Numbered from the stretch's first letter, positions 36,547 through 46,039 are shown. The stretch is 64,000 nt of DNA from Thalassovita mangrovi (GCF_009857745.1 NZ_WWEN01000002.1:558001-622000); one strand, 5' to 3'. The notes: generated by a model not told the origin, from the letters alone. Numbers and translations are program-made.

Positions 36547-37236
36547 ATGCCAGACAGCGCCGCGCCCTGCCCGCCCGCCGAATTCAAATCGGCGCTGGTC
36601 GTCGACGATCATCCGCTGTTCTGCGACGCGCTGGCGATGACGCTGCAAGCGGTGACCGGCACCGCCGATATCCGCGCCACCGCGAACCTGCAGGCGGCGC
36701 TGGACGAGATTGCCAAGAACGGCAGCCCCGATATCGTCGTGCTGGACCTGAACCTGCCCGACGTGAACGGGTTCGACGGGCTGATCCGGCTGAAGACCGC
36801 GACGCGGGCGCCGGTGATCGTGGTGTCCTCGATGAGCGACGCGCGCGTCATCAGCTCGGCCATCAAGGCGGGGGCTGCGGGCTTCGTGCCCAAGCACAGC
36901 CAGCGCGACGTTTTCGCCGCCGCCTTCGGTGCGATCCGGCGCGGCGCGGTCTATATTCCCGACGGTTACGACCTGCTGGACGATGACGCCGATATTGGCC
37001 GCGAAGACGCCAGCGCGCGGCTGGCCACGCTGACCAACCAGCAGGCGCGCATCCTGCAGCTGATCTGCGAGGGCAAGCTGAACAAGCAGATCGCCTTCGA
37101 CCTGTCGATCGCCGAAACCACCGTGAAGGCGCATGTCACCGCGATCATGCGCAAGCTGGGGGTGCAAAGCCGCACCCAGGCGGTTCTGATCGCCAAGGAA
37201 ACGAGCTTCAGCGCGATCTTGCAAGAGGGCGGCTAA
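36547..37236 (+). CDS. LuxR/NarL-type response regulator
   Basis: 229-aa two-component regulator. The N-terminal receiver domain (SALVVDDHPLFCDAL; phospho-acceptor Asp67 in VVLDLNLPDVNGFD; conserved Ser/Lys in VVSSM and GFVPKHS) is followed by a LuxR-type HTH (LTNQQARILQLICEGKLNKQ ... ETTVKAHVTAIMRKLGV, about 160-215). The start at 36547 has gaagg upstream. It is followed after 42 bp by a FIST sensor gene and then a hybrid kinase, all on one strand, so the trio is probably one operon and signalling unit. It diverges from coxG, so it could also regulate the cox genes, but no site is proven. Confidence 0.93.
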   Translation: MPDSAAPCPPAEFKSALVVDDHPLFCDALAMTLQAVTGTADIRATANLQAALDEIAKNGSPDIVVLDLNLPDVNGFDGLIRLKTATRAPVIVVSSMSDARVISSAIKAGAAGFVPKHSQRDVFAAAFGAIRRGAVYIPDGYDLLDDDADIGREDASARLATLTNQQARILQLICEGKLNKQIAFDLSIAETTVKAHVTAIMRKLGVQSRTQAVLIAKETSFSAILQEGG

Positions 37237-37278
37237 CCGGCAACAATCGGTGCCGGAGGAAACAAGGGAGGAACCAGG

Positions 37279-38448
37279 ATGGACCAGTTCGCGGGTCCGT
37301 CGCATGCGGTGCGCTGCGCACCCGAAATCATGCGCACCGCCAGCGTTGCCTGCACCGCCCACGATCCCGTCGCGCAGCTGTCCGAGGCGCTTGGCGACGT
37401 GGCCTTCGACCTTGTTCTGCTGTTCGTGTCGCCACAGGCCGATATCGAAAACGTGGCGGCGCGTTCGGCGCAGGTGTTCGGCGACAGCCTGGTGCTGGGC
37501 TGCACCACGGCGGGCGAGCTGAATTGCGACGGCTATTCCGAGGGCAATATCGTCGCCGTCGGCTTTCCCCGCGCGCAGTTCCGCGCCCGGATGCTGCTGG
37601 TCGAGGACTTGGACGGCTACGACCCGCAGGCGCTGATCGACCGGATGATCCAGGGCCGCAACGCGCTGCTGCGCGACGTGCCGGACTGGGATTACGAATT
37701 CAACTTCCTGATGATCGACGGGCTGTCGCGCTGCGAGGACAAGCTGACCGCCGATCTGGCGCTCGGCTTCGGGCCGGTACCCTTGTTCGGCGGATCGGCC
37801 GGGGATGGCGAAAGCTTCGAAACCACCTTCGTCATCGCCGAGGGCCGCGCGCTGCGCAACGCCGCCATCGTGGCACAAATCCGCACCCTTTGCCCGATCC
37901 GGGTGTTCAAGAGCGACCACCTGATCCCCACCGACCGGCGCATGGTGGTGACCGGCGCCGATCCCGACCGACGCATCGTGCATGAAATCAACGCCGAACC
38001 GGCGGCGCGCGAATATGCGCGGGTGCTGGGCAAGGATCCCGAACAGCTCGACACGTTCACTTTCGCCGCCCATCCGGTGGTGGTTCGGATCGGCGAACAG
38101 CATCACGTGCGCTCGATCCAGCGGGTGGCGGAAAACGGCGATCTGGTGTTCTTCTCGGCCATCGGCGAAGGGTTGGTGCTGTCGCTGGCCGAACCGATGG
38201 ACATGGTGGGCCACCTGGAACGCGAAATCGAAGCCCTGTCCGAAAACGGCGCGCCCGATGCGATCCTCGCTTGCGATTGCCTGCTGCGCAAACTCGAAGC
38301 GGAACAGAAACAGGTCAAGGGCCAGCTGTCCGACATACTGGCGCGCAACCGCGTCGTGGGGTTTTCCACCTATGGTGAGCAGCTGAATTCGATGCATGTG
38401 AACCAGACGCTGACCGGGGTGGCGATCTATCCGCCCGAAAGGGGCTGA
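37279..38448 (+). CDS. FIST-domain sensor protein (NosP-like)
   Basis: 389-aa FIST protein with N-terminal FIST (about residues 30-220) and FIST_C (about 225-375) domains. Marks include VLGCTTAGELNCDGYSEGNI near 75, FGGSAGDGESFETTFV near 170 and VGFSTYGEQLNSMHVNQT at the end. In Pseudomonas and others, FIST proteins named NosP bind haem and nitric oxide and inhibit a co-encoded kinase NahK. Here an excellent gggagg site precedes the start and the hybrid kinase begins 4 bp after the stop, matching that pairing. Cytoplasmic, no signal peptide. The NO ligand is inferred from the gene pair, not from a proven haem ligand. Confidence 0.88.
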   Translation: MDQFAGPSHAVRCAPEIMRTASVACTAHDPVAQLSEALGDVAFDLVLLFVSPQADIENVAARSAQVFGDSLVLGCTTAGELNCDGYSEGNIVAVGFPRAQFRARMLLVEDLDGYDPQALIDRMIQGRNALLRDVPDWDYEFNFLMIDGLSRCEDKLTADLALGFGPVPLFGGSAGDGESFETTFVIAEGRALRNAAIVAQIRTLCPIRVFKSDHLIPTDRRMVVTGADPDRRIVHEINAEPAAREYARVLGKDPEQLDTFTFAAHPVVVRIGEQHHVRSIQRVAENGDLVFFSAIGEGLVLSLAEPMDMVGHLEREIEALSENGAPDAILACDCLLRKLEAEQKQVKGQLSDILARNRVVGFSTYGEQLNSMHVNQTLTGVAIYPPERG

Positions 38449-38452
38449 GCGC

Positions 38453-40672
38453 ATGACCCACCCCCTGATCGACCCCAGCGATTCCATCGAGCGGCAGAAC
38501 CAGAAACTGACCCGGATCGCCGAGGCGCTGATGCGCCGTGTCGAACAGGGTGGCGATGCGTCAGGCGCGGCCTATGCCCAGTTCCAGCGCGCCGTCATTC
38601 TGGAGGAAGAGGTCCGCGCACGCACCCGCGATCTGGGCCGAGCGCTGGAATTGCTCAACGATTCGAACGCCAAGCTGGCGCAAGCCAATCTGGAAACCGA
38701 AGCCGCCCGCGCCAACCTGACCAACGCGATCGAGACGGTGCAGGAAGGTTTCGCGCTGTTCAATTCGGACGAAAGGCTGGTCATGTGCAACAGCCGCTTC
38801 GGCATGCACATGCCCGATATCCGCGACCAGATGGTGCCGGGGCTGGCCTTCGCCGATTACATCCGGCTGGTCAGCCAGTCGAATTTCCTGTCGCTGGGCC
38901 AGGACGAAACGCCCGGTGACTGGGTCGCGCGGCGGATGGAGCGGCACAAAGACAGCCACGTCATCTTCAACGTCCGCATGATCTGGAACCGCTGGGTGCA
39001 GGTCAGCGAACACCGCACGCCCGATGGCGGCACCGTCATCCTGCAGACCGACGTGACCGACATCATGCGGCTGGAACGACGCGAACGCGACCGGATGCTG
39101 GACGATCAGGCGAAACTGATCCGTGCCACGCTGGAACATCTGGATCAGGGCGTGTGCATCTTCGACCAACAGGCAAGGCTGGTCGGCTGGAACGAACGCG
39201 CCAGCGAGCTCTTGTCGATCCCGCTGGGCCGATTCCGCATCGGCATCGGATTCAACATGCTGTTCGAACGGTTCCGCCACGAACTGGCCTTCGAGCCGGG
39301 TATGTCGGCGCAGGCGGTCGAGGACTGGGTCGAAAGCGAAAAGCGCCGCCGCCCGCTATCCTTCGAAGTCCTGCACCGCAATTCCAAGACCCTGACCGTG
39401 TCGGCGCAGGAAATGCCCGACAAGGGGTTCGTGTTTTCCTTCACCGATATCAGCGCCGAACGCGCCGCGGTGCAGGCCGTTTACGACGCCAACGAAAGGC
39501 TGGAACAGCGGGTGATCGACCGCACGCTGGAACTCGAAGACGCGCTGGCCGAGGCGGAACGGGCCAACGCGTCGAAATCCCGCTTCGTCGCGGCGGCCAG
39601 CCACGACCTGCTGCAACCGCTGTCTGCGGCCAAGCTCTATGTCGGATCGGTGGCGGCCGATCACCCCGACGATCAGGTACGCTCGGTTCTGGGCCGCGCC
39701 AATAACGCGTTGAGCAGCGTCGAGAATATCCTCGGCGCGCTGCTGGATATCTCGAAGCTGGATTCGGGCCGCGCCTCGGTCCATGTGGGCCAGGTGCCGC
39801 TCAGGCGGATGATGGCCCAGCTGCAGGATGAAATGGCGCCGCTGGCGCAGCAGAAGGGGCTGGATTTGCGCGTGGTCGCCTCATCGGCGGTGGTGGCCAG
39901 CGACGCGACCTATCTGCGCCGCATCCTGCAGAACCTGATGGCCAACGCGGTGCGCTATACGCAGACGGGCCGCATCCTGGTCGGCGCGCGGCACCTGAAA
40001 AACGCGGTGCGGATCGAGGTGCACGATACCGGCCCCGGCATCCCCGAGGATCAGCAGGACCTGATCTTCAACGAATTCCACCGCGTCGACAGCCCCGGCA
40101 GCGCCAGCGAAGGGCTGGGGCTGGGATTGGCCATCGTCGACCGCGCCTGCGCGCTGCTGCAGCACCCGCTGCAGGTCCGCTCCACCCCCGGGATGGGCAC
40201 GATGTTTTCGGTCGAATTGCCGCTGGCCGCAACCGAACGCGACACCACCAACCCGGCGCGGCCGCCGCGGGTCACGCAGAGCGACAGCCTGAAGAACATG
40301 ATCGTGCTGCTGGTGGAAAACGATGCGGAGCTGCGCAACGCGCTGAGCGTCGCTATGGAACGCTGGGACGTGACCGTGCTGGCCTGCGCCGATGAGGCCG
40401 GTGCGCGCGCGTTGATCGAGGAAATCGATGTCGCCCCCGATGCCATCGTCGCCGATTACCAGCTCGACAACGGGGTGCTGGGCACCGACCTGATCGCCGC
40501 ACTGATCCGCGATCTTGGGCCGGTCCCCGCCTGCCTTGCCACCGCAACGCGTTCGGTCGAACTGGCGCAGCTTTGCCGCGACGCCGGGCTGCACCTGCTG
40601 CACAAGCCGATTGCGCCACGGGAATTGCGCGGCTTCCTGATGCGGTCGCTGCAGCGATCCGCGGCGCCCTGA
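38453..40672 (+). CDS. PAS-containing hybrid sensor histidine kinase (NahK-like)
   Basis: 739-aa soluble kinase with no membrane segment. An N-terminal coiled coil (about 10-80) leads to two PAS-like regions (NAIETVQEGFALFNSD, about 85-200; ATLEHLDQGVCIFDQQ, about 225-340), a second coiled coil, HisKA with phospho-His384 in AAASHDLLQPLSAAK, HATPase_c (NLMANAVRYT, DTGPGIP, GLGLGLAIVDRAC) and a C-terminal receiver domain with acceptor Asp in IVADYQLDNG. This is the NahK/ErcS'-type layout. It sits 4 bp after the FIST gene. The LuxR-type regulator two genes upstream is the obvious output partner. Confidence 0.92.
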   Translation: MTHPLIDPSDSIERQNQKLTRIAEALMRRVEQGGDASGAAYAQFQRAVILEEEVRARTRDLGRALELLNDSNAKLAQANLETEAARANLTNAIETVQEGFALFNSDERLVMCNSRFGMHMPDIRDQMVPGLAFADYIRLVSQSNFLSLGQDETPGDWVARRMERHKDSHVIFNVRMIWNRWVQVSEHRTPDGGTVILQTDVTDIMRLERRERDRMLDDQAKLIRATLEHLDQGVCIFDQQARLVGWNERASELLSIPLGRFRIGIGFNMLFERFRHELAFEPGMSAQAVEDWVESEKRRRPLSFEVLHRNSKTLTVSAQEMPDKGFVFSFTDISAERAAVQAVYDANERLEQRVIDRTLELEDALAEAERANASKSRFVAAASHDLLQPLSAAKLYVGSVAADHPDDQVRSVLGRANNALSSVENILGALLDISKLDSGRASVHVGQVPLRRMMAQLQDEMAPLAQQKGLDLRVVASSAVVASDATYLRRILQNLMANAVRYTQTGRILVGARHLKNAVRIEVHDTGPGIPEDQQDLIFNEFHRVDSPGSASEGLGLGLAIVDRACALLQHPLQVRSTPGMGTMFSVELPLAATERDTTNPARPPRVTQSDSLKNMIVLLVENDAELRNALSVAMERWDVTVLACADEAGARALIEEIDVAPDAIVADYQLDNGVLGTDLIAALIRDLGPVPACLATATRSVELAQLCRDAGLHLLHKPIAPRELRGFLMRSLQRSAAP

Positions 40673-40934
40673 CAGCGCCTTTCCGCCTACCCGAAGGAGC
40701 AGGCGCTCCACCTCCCTTATTTAACTTGTTATCCTTTTGAGAGGACAGACGCAGGCGGCCGAATTTACTATGATAATAAGCAATGGCTTGTCCGGCTTTG
40801 TCTTTTTCAGCCGCGTGAAACCGGGATCCTTGTCGGATCACCGATGCAGGCGGGACCGAATGGCGTGATCAGAAGGGAACGGTAACAAACACGTCTCAGC
40901 CTGCCGTAAAGTCAAACATTGGTTATGGTATACA

Positions 40935-43634
40935 GTGCCCGATTCATCTTTTTATCCTCCCCATATTGAACGCTCGACAGACCCGCACGCACTGCATAAT
41001 GTGCCCCCTGAAGGATCGCCTGAATACCCCTCGGGCGGCAAGACGGTCGCGGTGGGGGGCCGGGTATACATGGGCAGCACCCGAATCTTGATGGCGATTG
41101 CGGCGATCAGCTTCCTGCTGGTCGTTTTTCAGTCCATCGGCGTCATCAGCAAGGTCCGCGATCTGCGCGTCGCCAATGGCGACAATGTGCAATGGGCGCT
41201 TGGCCAGGCCGAAAACGAATTCCTGAAATTTCAAAGCAGCCTGATCAAGGCGGCCGACGGGGATGCCGAAAGCCTCGCAACGGTGCGGCACCACTTCAAC
41301 ATACTCTACAGCCGGGTCGACGTTTTCGAGGAAGGCTCTTCCTACGACGAACTGCACAAGATCGAATCCTTCGAGAAAGCGATGACATCGGTCCACGAAT
41401 TTCTGGCGCAAACCACGCCGCTGATCGACGCCAGCGACGCTCAACTGACCGCAGGGCTGAACAGCATCGAAGAAAACTCGGTCGACGTTGCCCGCAACCT
41501 GCAGCAACTCTCCATCACCGCGCTGAACCAGCGCGCCGAGGCGCGCGAGGTGCGGCGCAAGGACATTTCCTCCACCCTGCTGGTGCTGACGGCAACCTCG
41601 ACCCTGCTGATGGGAACGCTGCTGCTGCTGGCCTACTATTTCAACACGCTCACCCGCCGCTCCGAGGAACGCCGCCGCCAGGTGAACGAGGCCGGGCAGA
41701 GAACTCGGGCGGTGATCTCGACCGCGCTGGACGCGGTCATCGTCACCGATGCCAAGGGCATCATCGAGGAATTCAACAACGCGGCGGTGGAAATCTTCGG
41801 CTATTCCCACGCCGAAGCGATCGGCCGGAACGTGTCCGACCTGATCGTTCCCGATCAGTATATCGACTCGCATGACAGGGCGATGAAGCGCATCGACGAC
41901 GGCGGCCCGTTCCACATCGTCAGCAAGGGCCGGGTCCGGCTGGACGCCAAGCGGTCCAACGGCGAAGTCTTCCCGATCGAACTGGCGCTGCAGAAAAGCG
42001 ATCTGCACGGGCGCCGGTTCTTCATCGCCTTCATCCGCGACATTTCCTTCCGGGTGCGGGCCGAACAGGACCTGATCGAAGCGCGCGACCAGGCGCTGGC
42101 GGGCGAAAAGGCCAAGGCGCGGTTCCTGGCGGTGATGAGCCATGAAATCCGCACCCCGCTGAACGGGTTGATGGGCAACCTGTCGCTGCTGCAGGAAACG
42201 CCGCTGAGCGGCAATCAGCAGGGCTATGTCGACAACATGAGCACCTCGGGCAAGCTGTTGATGGACCATATCAACGACGTGCTGGACATCGCCCGCTACG
42301 AGGCCGGCAAACCGATCCTGCGCAACCGCCCGACCGACCTGCAAGAGGTCGTCGATACCGCGCTGAACAACCTCAAGGATCACGCCGACAAGCGCGGCAA
42401 CACGATCCACAGCTACTGGCTGGGCCCCCGGCGCAAATGGGTCAAGACCGACCCGGGCCGGATTCAGCAGATCCTGATCAACCTGGTCAGCAACGCGATC
42501 AAGTTCACCAAGGACGGCGAGATCACCGTCGAAGTCATCGCCGAACCGGGCACCGACATCATCGAATTCAAGGTCGCCGATACCGGCATGGGTATTTCCG
42601 AGGCCGACCTGGCGACGATCTTCGACGATTTCGTGACCAGCGACAGCGCCTATAACCGCGAGGCGGGCGGCACCGGGCTGGGGCTTGGCATCGTCAAGCG
42701 GATCACCTCGCTCTTGGGCGGCGAACTGGGCGTCGACAGCCGGCTGGGCGAGGGATCGACCTTCTGGGTCAAGATCCCGATGGAAGACGCCGACGCACCG
42801 ATCGAACAGGCCCCTTCGCGCGCAGCGGCGAAGGCTGGCAAAATCGCGGACGCGGCGGAAAAACGGCCCACGCGCAAGCTCGATATCCTGGTAGTCGAGG
42901 ATAACGAGATCAACCGCAACGTCGTGCGCGCCATGCTCCAGCGCGACGGCCACCGGATCAGCGAAGCGCCCGACGGTCAAAGCGGCGTCGCCCGTGCGGC
43001 GGAAAAGAAATTCGACCTGATCCTGATGGATATCTCGATGCCGGTGCTGGACGGGCGCGAAGCCACCAGGCGCATCCGCAGCGGCAACGGCGCCTCAAGC
43101 ACCACCCCGATCATCGCCCTGACCGCCCATGTGCTGCCCGAAAACGTATCCGAATTCATGCAGGACGGGATGCAGGACGTGCTGCCCAAACCGCTGATGC
43201 GGCAGGACCTGGAACGGATCATCGCGACCTATACCCAGGACCGGCCCGAAGAAACCGACAGCCGCGACGCGCCCCCCATGCCCGCCGCGCCGGGACGGCA
43301 GCTGATCAACCCCGAAACCAATACCGCCCTGCGCGACAGCCTCGGAGAGGGTTATGACGCGCTGCGCCTGCAATTGACCGAGGAACTGACCGAATTGGTC
43401 GAGTGGCTGCAAGGCGAGTGCGATGACATGATGGAAATCGCCGCGCGTTGCCACAAACACGCGTCGAGCGCCGCGCTGTTCGGGGCCGAACAGATGCGCC
43501 AGGCGCTGATCGATATCGAGATCGCGGGCAAGAAGGGCGATAACGCGGTGGTGTCGGTGCGGCGCGAAATGCTGCCGGCGCTGCTGCGCGACACGCTCGA
43601 CGCGCTGGACCGGCAGGACGCCGAACAGGGCTGA
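40935..43634 (+). CDS. Membrane-bound tripartite hybrid histidine kinase (PAS-HK-REC-HPt)
   Basis: Up to 899 aa. TM1 (about 48-70) and TM2 (about 212-235) flank a helical periplasmic sensor domain of about 140 residues; then PAS (ALDAVIVTDAKGIIEEFNNA), HisKA with phospho-His403 in VMSHEIRTPLNGLMGN, HATPase_c (NLVSNAIKFT, DTGMGIS, GTGLGLGIVKR), a receiver with Asp699 in LILMDISMP, and a C-terminal HPt whose ARCHKHASSAALFG carries the relay His. This is an ArcB/TorS-like phosphorelay. The GTG at 40935 gives a 45-residue Pro-rich cytoplasmic tail but lacks a good ribosome site; the ATG at 41070, just before TM1, is an alternative. Ligand and partner regulator are unknown. Confidence 0.9.
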   Translation: MPDSSFYPPHIERSTDPHALHNVPPEGSPEYPSGGKTVAVGGRVYMGSTRILMAIAAISFLLVVFQSIGVISKVRDLRVANGDNVQWALGQAENEFLKFQSSLIKAADGDAESLATVRHHFNILYSRVDVFEEGSSYDELHKIESFEKAMTSVHEFLAQTTPLIDASDAQLTAGLNSIEENSVDVARNLQQLSITALNQRAEAREVRRKDISSTLLVLTATSTLLMGTLLLLAYYFNTLTRRSEERRRQVNEAGQRTRAVISTALDAVIVTDAKGIIEEFNNAAVEIFGYSHAEAIGRNVSDLIVPDQYIDSHDRAMKRIDDGGPFHIVSKGRVRLDAKRSNGEVFPIELALQKSDLHGRRFFIAFIRDISFRVRAEQDLIEARDQALAGEKAKARFLAVMSHEIRTPLNGLMGNLSLLQETPLSGNQQGYVDNMSTSGKLLMDHINDVLDIARYEAGKPILRNRPTDLQEVVDTALNNLKDHADKRGNTIHSYWLGPRRKWVKTDPGRIQQILINLVSNAIKFTKDGEITVEVIAEPGTDIIEFKVADTGMGISEADLATIFDDFVTSDSAYNREAGGTGLGLGIVKRITSLLGGELGVDSRLGEGSTFWVKIPMEDADAPIEQAPSRAAAKAGKIADAAEKRPTRKLDILVVEDNEINRNVVRAMLQRDGHRISEAPDGQSGVARAAEKKFDLILMDISMPVLDGREATRRIRSGNGASSTTPIIALTAHVLPENVSEFMQDGMQDVLPKPLMRQDLERIIATYTQDRPEETDSRDAPPMPAAPGRQLINPETNTALRDSLGEGYDALRLQLTEELTELVEWLQGECDDMMEIAARCHKHASSAALFGAEQMRQALIDIEIAGKKGDNAVVSVRREMLPALLRDTLDALDRQDAEQG

Positions 43635-43874
43635 TCAGAACGCCTTGAAGGTCAGCGTCGTCAGCGTGCGTTCGATCCCCGCGATATTGCGGACATTTTC
43701 GTTGATGTATTTGCCGACATCCTCGCCCCCGGGGATGTAGAGCTTCATCAGCAGGTCGAATTCGCCGCTGGTGGAAAAGAGCTCGGAATGGATTTCGCGC
43801 AGCGCGATTTCCTCGGCCACCTCGTAGGTGGTGCCGGGTTTGCAGCGGATCTGGACAAATACACAGGTGGTCAT
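43635..43874 (-). CDS. Stand-alone Lrp/AsnC ligand-binding (RAM) domain protein
   Basis: 79 aa, consisting only of the RAM/AsnC effector domain ([52 protein letters not shown]). It has no DNA-binding domain. Such proteins bind amino acids or interact with full Lrp-type regulators, but the role here is unknown. Its stop directly abuts the stop of the convergent kinase gene. The start faces hisB across 145 bp, so the two promoters are divergent. Confidence 0.88.
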   Translation of the reverse strand: MTTCVFVQIRCKPGTTYEVAEEIALREIHSELFSTSGEFDLLMKLYIPGGEDVGKYINENVRNIAGIERTLTTLTFKAF

Positions 43875-44019
43875 GTCGGCCTCGTTGGTCTTTGCGCCAA
43901 GCTGTCACGTCCGCGCCCGCGCTGCAACGGTCATTTGCATTCCCGCGCCGCGCCGCATTGCAGCCTTGGAAATGCCCCCGCCGCGGCCTATAAACCCGCG
44001 ACAGCACACGGAGAACGAC

Positions 44020-44607
44020 ATGCGGACGGCCCAGATCACGCGCAAGACGGCGGAAACCGAAATCTCGGTCGAGATCAATCTCGACGGGACCGGCGCCTAT
44101 GACAACCAGACCGGCGTGGGCTTCTTCGACCACATGCTGGACCAGCTGGCGCGCCATTCGCTGATCGACATGACGATCCGCGCCAAGGGCGATTACCACA
44201 TCGACGACCACCACACCGTCGAAGATACCGGCATCGCCCTGGGCCAGGCGCTGACCCAGGCCTTGGGCGACAAGAAGGGCATCCGGCGCTACGGCGAATG
44301 CCACCTGCCGATGGACGACGCGCAGGTGCGCTGCGCGCTCGACCTGTCGGCGCGGCCCTATCTGATCTGGAACGTCGATTTCCAGGCGCCCAAGATCGGC
44401 ACATTCGACACCGAGCTGGTGCGCGAATTCTTCCAGGCGCTCAGCACCCATGGCGGCATTACCCTGCATGTGGATCAGATTCACGGCTTCAACGCCCACC
44501 ACGTGGCCGAGGCCGCGTTCAAGGCGGTCGCCCGCGCCCTGCGGCTGGCGGTGGAAACCGACCCGCGCAAGGCCGACGCGATCCCCTCGACCAAGGGCGC
44601 TCTTTAA
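44020..44607 (+). CDS. hisB: Imidazoleglycerol-phosphate dehydratase
   Basis: 195 aa; dehydrates imidazole glycerol phosphate to imidazole acetol phosphate in histidine synthesis. Both metal-site repeats are present: [16 protein letters not shown] (about 32) and [17 protein letters not shown] (about 64), and again [19 protein letters not shown] (about 160). I start at 44020 with a cacggaga site upstream; an extended frame from 43828 is not supported. It is the first of five his genes in the window and is separated from hisH by 311 bp that hold repeat copy C. Confidence 0.96.
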   Translation: MRTAQITRKTAETEISVEINLDGTGAYDNQTGVGFFDHMLDQLARHSLIDMTIRAKGDYHIDDHHTVEDTGIALGQALTQALGDKKGIRRYGECHLPMDDAQVRCALDLSARPYLIWNVDFQAPKIGTFDTELVREFFQALSTHGGITLHVDQIHGFNAHHVAEAAFKAVARALRLAVETDPRKADAIPSTKGAL

Positions 44608-44627
44608 GACATCCGGGATCAAAAGGG

Positions 44628-44842
44628 GCGCCCTTGCAGGGCGCACAGGTCTTGCTCCGCCTTTCAGGCGAAGCGGAATGGGGGCTCTGCCCCCAAACCC
44701 CCGGGGTATTTCGACCAAGAAGAAGCAAAAAGCGCGCGTGTTTCTTCTTGGTGCAAATACTCCCGCCGGAGGCGGATCCGAAAGAAAATGTCCGAAGGCA
44801 TTTTCTTGAGATATCAGGCGCGCCCGGAACGGGCGCACAATC
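44628..44842 (+). repeat. Structured intergenic repeat, copy C
   Basis: About 215 bp between hisB and hisH. Modules: GCGCCCTtgcAGGGCGC (44628-44644); a GGGGGCtctGCCCCC hairpin (about 44680); a long stem of 44703-44724 with 44742-44763 (GGGGTATTTC region with AAATACTCC; 19 of 22 complementary); an AAGAAAATG / CATTTTCTT stem (about 44780-44806); and GCGCCCGgaaCGGGCGC ending in ACAATC. The order is the same as in copy B. It may limit or stabilise hisB mRNA relative to hisH. Confidence 0.88.
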
Positions 44843-44918
44843 AGAACCAGCCCGCGCCCCTTGACCCCGCCCGCGTTTCGTTTCAGGTGAAGGGGGACAA
44901 GACAAAGGAACCCGGCCC

Positions 44919-45557
44919 ATGCTGACAGCGATTGTGGATTACGAAAGCGGCAACCTGCATTCGGCGGAAAAGGCGTTTCAGCGCATGGCGGCGGAAACCG
45001 GCGCCGGCGGAGTCGTGGTGACCTCCGACCCCGAGGTGATCCGCACAGCCGACCGCATCCTGCTGCCTGGCGACGGCGCCTTCCCGGCCTGCCGTGAGGC
45101 GCTGTTCGACCATCGCGGCGTGTTCGAAGCGATGGAAGAGGCGGTCATCAAGGGCGGCAAGCCGTTCCTGGGCATCTGCATCGGCATGCAGATGATGGCC
45201 ACCCGCGGGCTGGAATATACCGAAACCCCCGGCTTCGACTGGATCGGCGGCGAGGTGGTGAAGATCGAACCGTCAGACCCGGCGCTGAAAGTGCCGCATA
45301 TGGGCTGGAACGACCTGGTGATCGACCGTCCGCACCCGGTCTTCGACGGGATCGAGACCGGCAATCACGCCTATTTCGTGCATTCCTATCACATGCAGGT
45401 GGCCGATCCGGCGCACCTGTTGGCACATGTCGAATACGGCGGCCCGATCACCGCCATCGTCGGGCGCGACAACATGCTGGGCATGCAGTTCCACCCGGAA
45501 AAAAGCCAGAAGACCGGGCTGCGGCTGATCGCCAATTTCCTTAACTGGAAACCCTGA
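44919..45557 (+). CDS. hisH: Imidazole glycerol phosphate synthase, glutaminase subunit
   Basis: 212 aa; releases ammonia from glutamine for the HisF cyclase. The triad is visible: Cys in FLGICIGMQMM (about residue 88) and His/Glu in MLGMQFHPEKSQKTG near the end; ILLPGDGAFPACREAL is the usual oxyanion-side segment. aaagga precedes the ATG. Its last 17 bp overlap, tail to tail, the DUF2147 gene on the other strand. Its partner hisF lies 2.7 kb downstream, beyond two DUF2147 genes, hisA and two small genes. Confidence 0.96.
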   Translation: MLTAIVDYESGNLHSAEKAFQRMAAETGAGGVVVTSDPEVIRTADRILLPGDGAFPACREALFDHRGVFEAMEEAVIKGGKPFLGICIGMQMMATRGLEYTETPGFDWIGGEVVKIEPSDPALKVPHMGWNDLVIDRPHPVFDGIETGNHAYFVHSYHMQVADPAHLLAHVEYGGPITAIVGRDNMLGMQFHPEKSQKTGLRLIANFLNWKP

Positions 45558-45936
45558 CCCGCTGCCAGGTCTGCGATTGACAGACGAAGGCAACGCAGCC
45601 GCGCACCACCATGCGGTCGCCCTGCACCTTCATCTTGCCCTGGAAGGTGACGTCGTGCAGTGGCACCCAGCCCATGCCGGCATATTCGCCGGGCGACACC
45701 TGCTTCATGTCCCAAAACAGCCGCTTGCCCAGGTTCGGGGTGGTGACGGGATTGCCCGCCTTGTCATAGGTGCGCACGATTTCGCCGCAGACCGCGTCGC
45801 CGCAAGGGCGCGCCTCGATATGGGCGACCTGACCCTTCTTGTCGGGCGGCGTCAGCCAAGTGCCCAGAACTTGATCGGCTTGGGCCGGAACCGCCGCCCC
45901 GGTCAGGACCGCGCAAATGGAAATGACTCGAAACAT
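45541..45936 (-). CDS. Exported DUF2147 protein (paralogue 1)
   Basis: 131-aa exported protein of the DUF2147 family. A signal peptide (MFRVISICAVLTGAAVPAQA, cut near 20) precedes the domain: VLGTWLTPPDKKGQVAHIEA, CGDAVCGEIVRTYDKAGN and a C-terminal Cys pair in VRGCVAFVCQSQTWQRV. Cysteines could form disulfides in the periplasm. I start at 45936 after gaggtaggg; longer frames to 45963 lack a site. It is similar to its neighbour at 46040 (about 100 bp away) and both lie between hisH and hisA on the opposite strand. Confidence 0.85.
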   Translation of the reverse strand: MFRVISICAVLTGAAVPAQADQVLGTWLTPPDKKGQVAHIEARPCGDAVCGEIVRTYDKAGNPVTTPNLGKRLFWDMKQVSPGEYAGMGWVPLHDVTFQGKMKVQGDRMVVRGCVAFVCQSQTWQRVRVSS

Positions 45937-46039
45937 AACCCTACCTCGGTCAGACAACATCACCCGACCAAGATAGGAACTTTCTTAACATAATCCAAAA
46001 ACACCGATCACTTTTCGGCGAAAACCGGCCGAAACGGAC

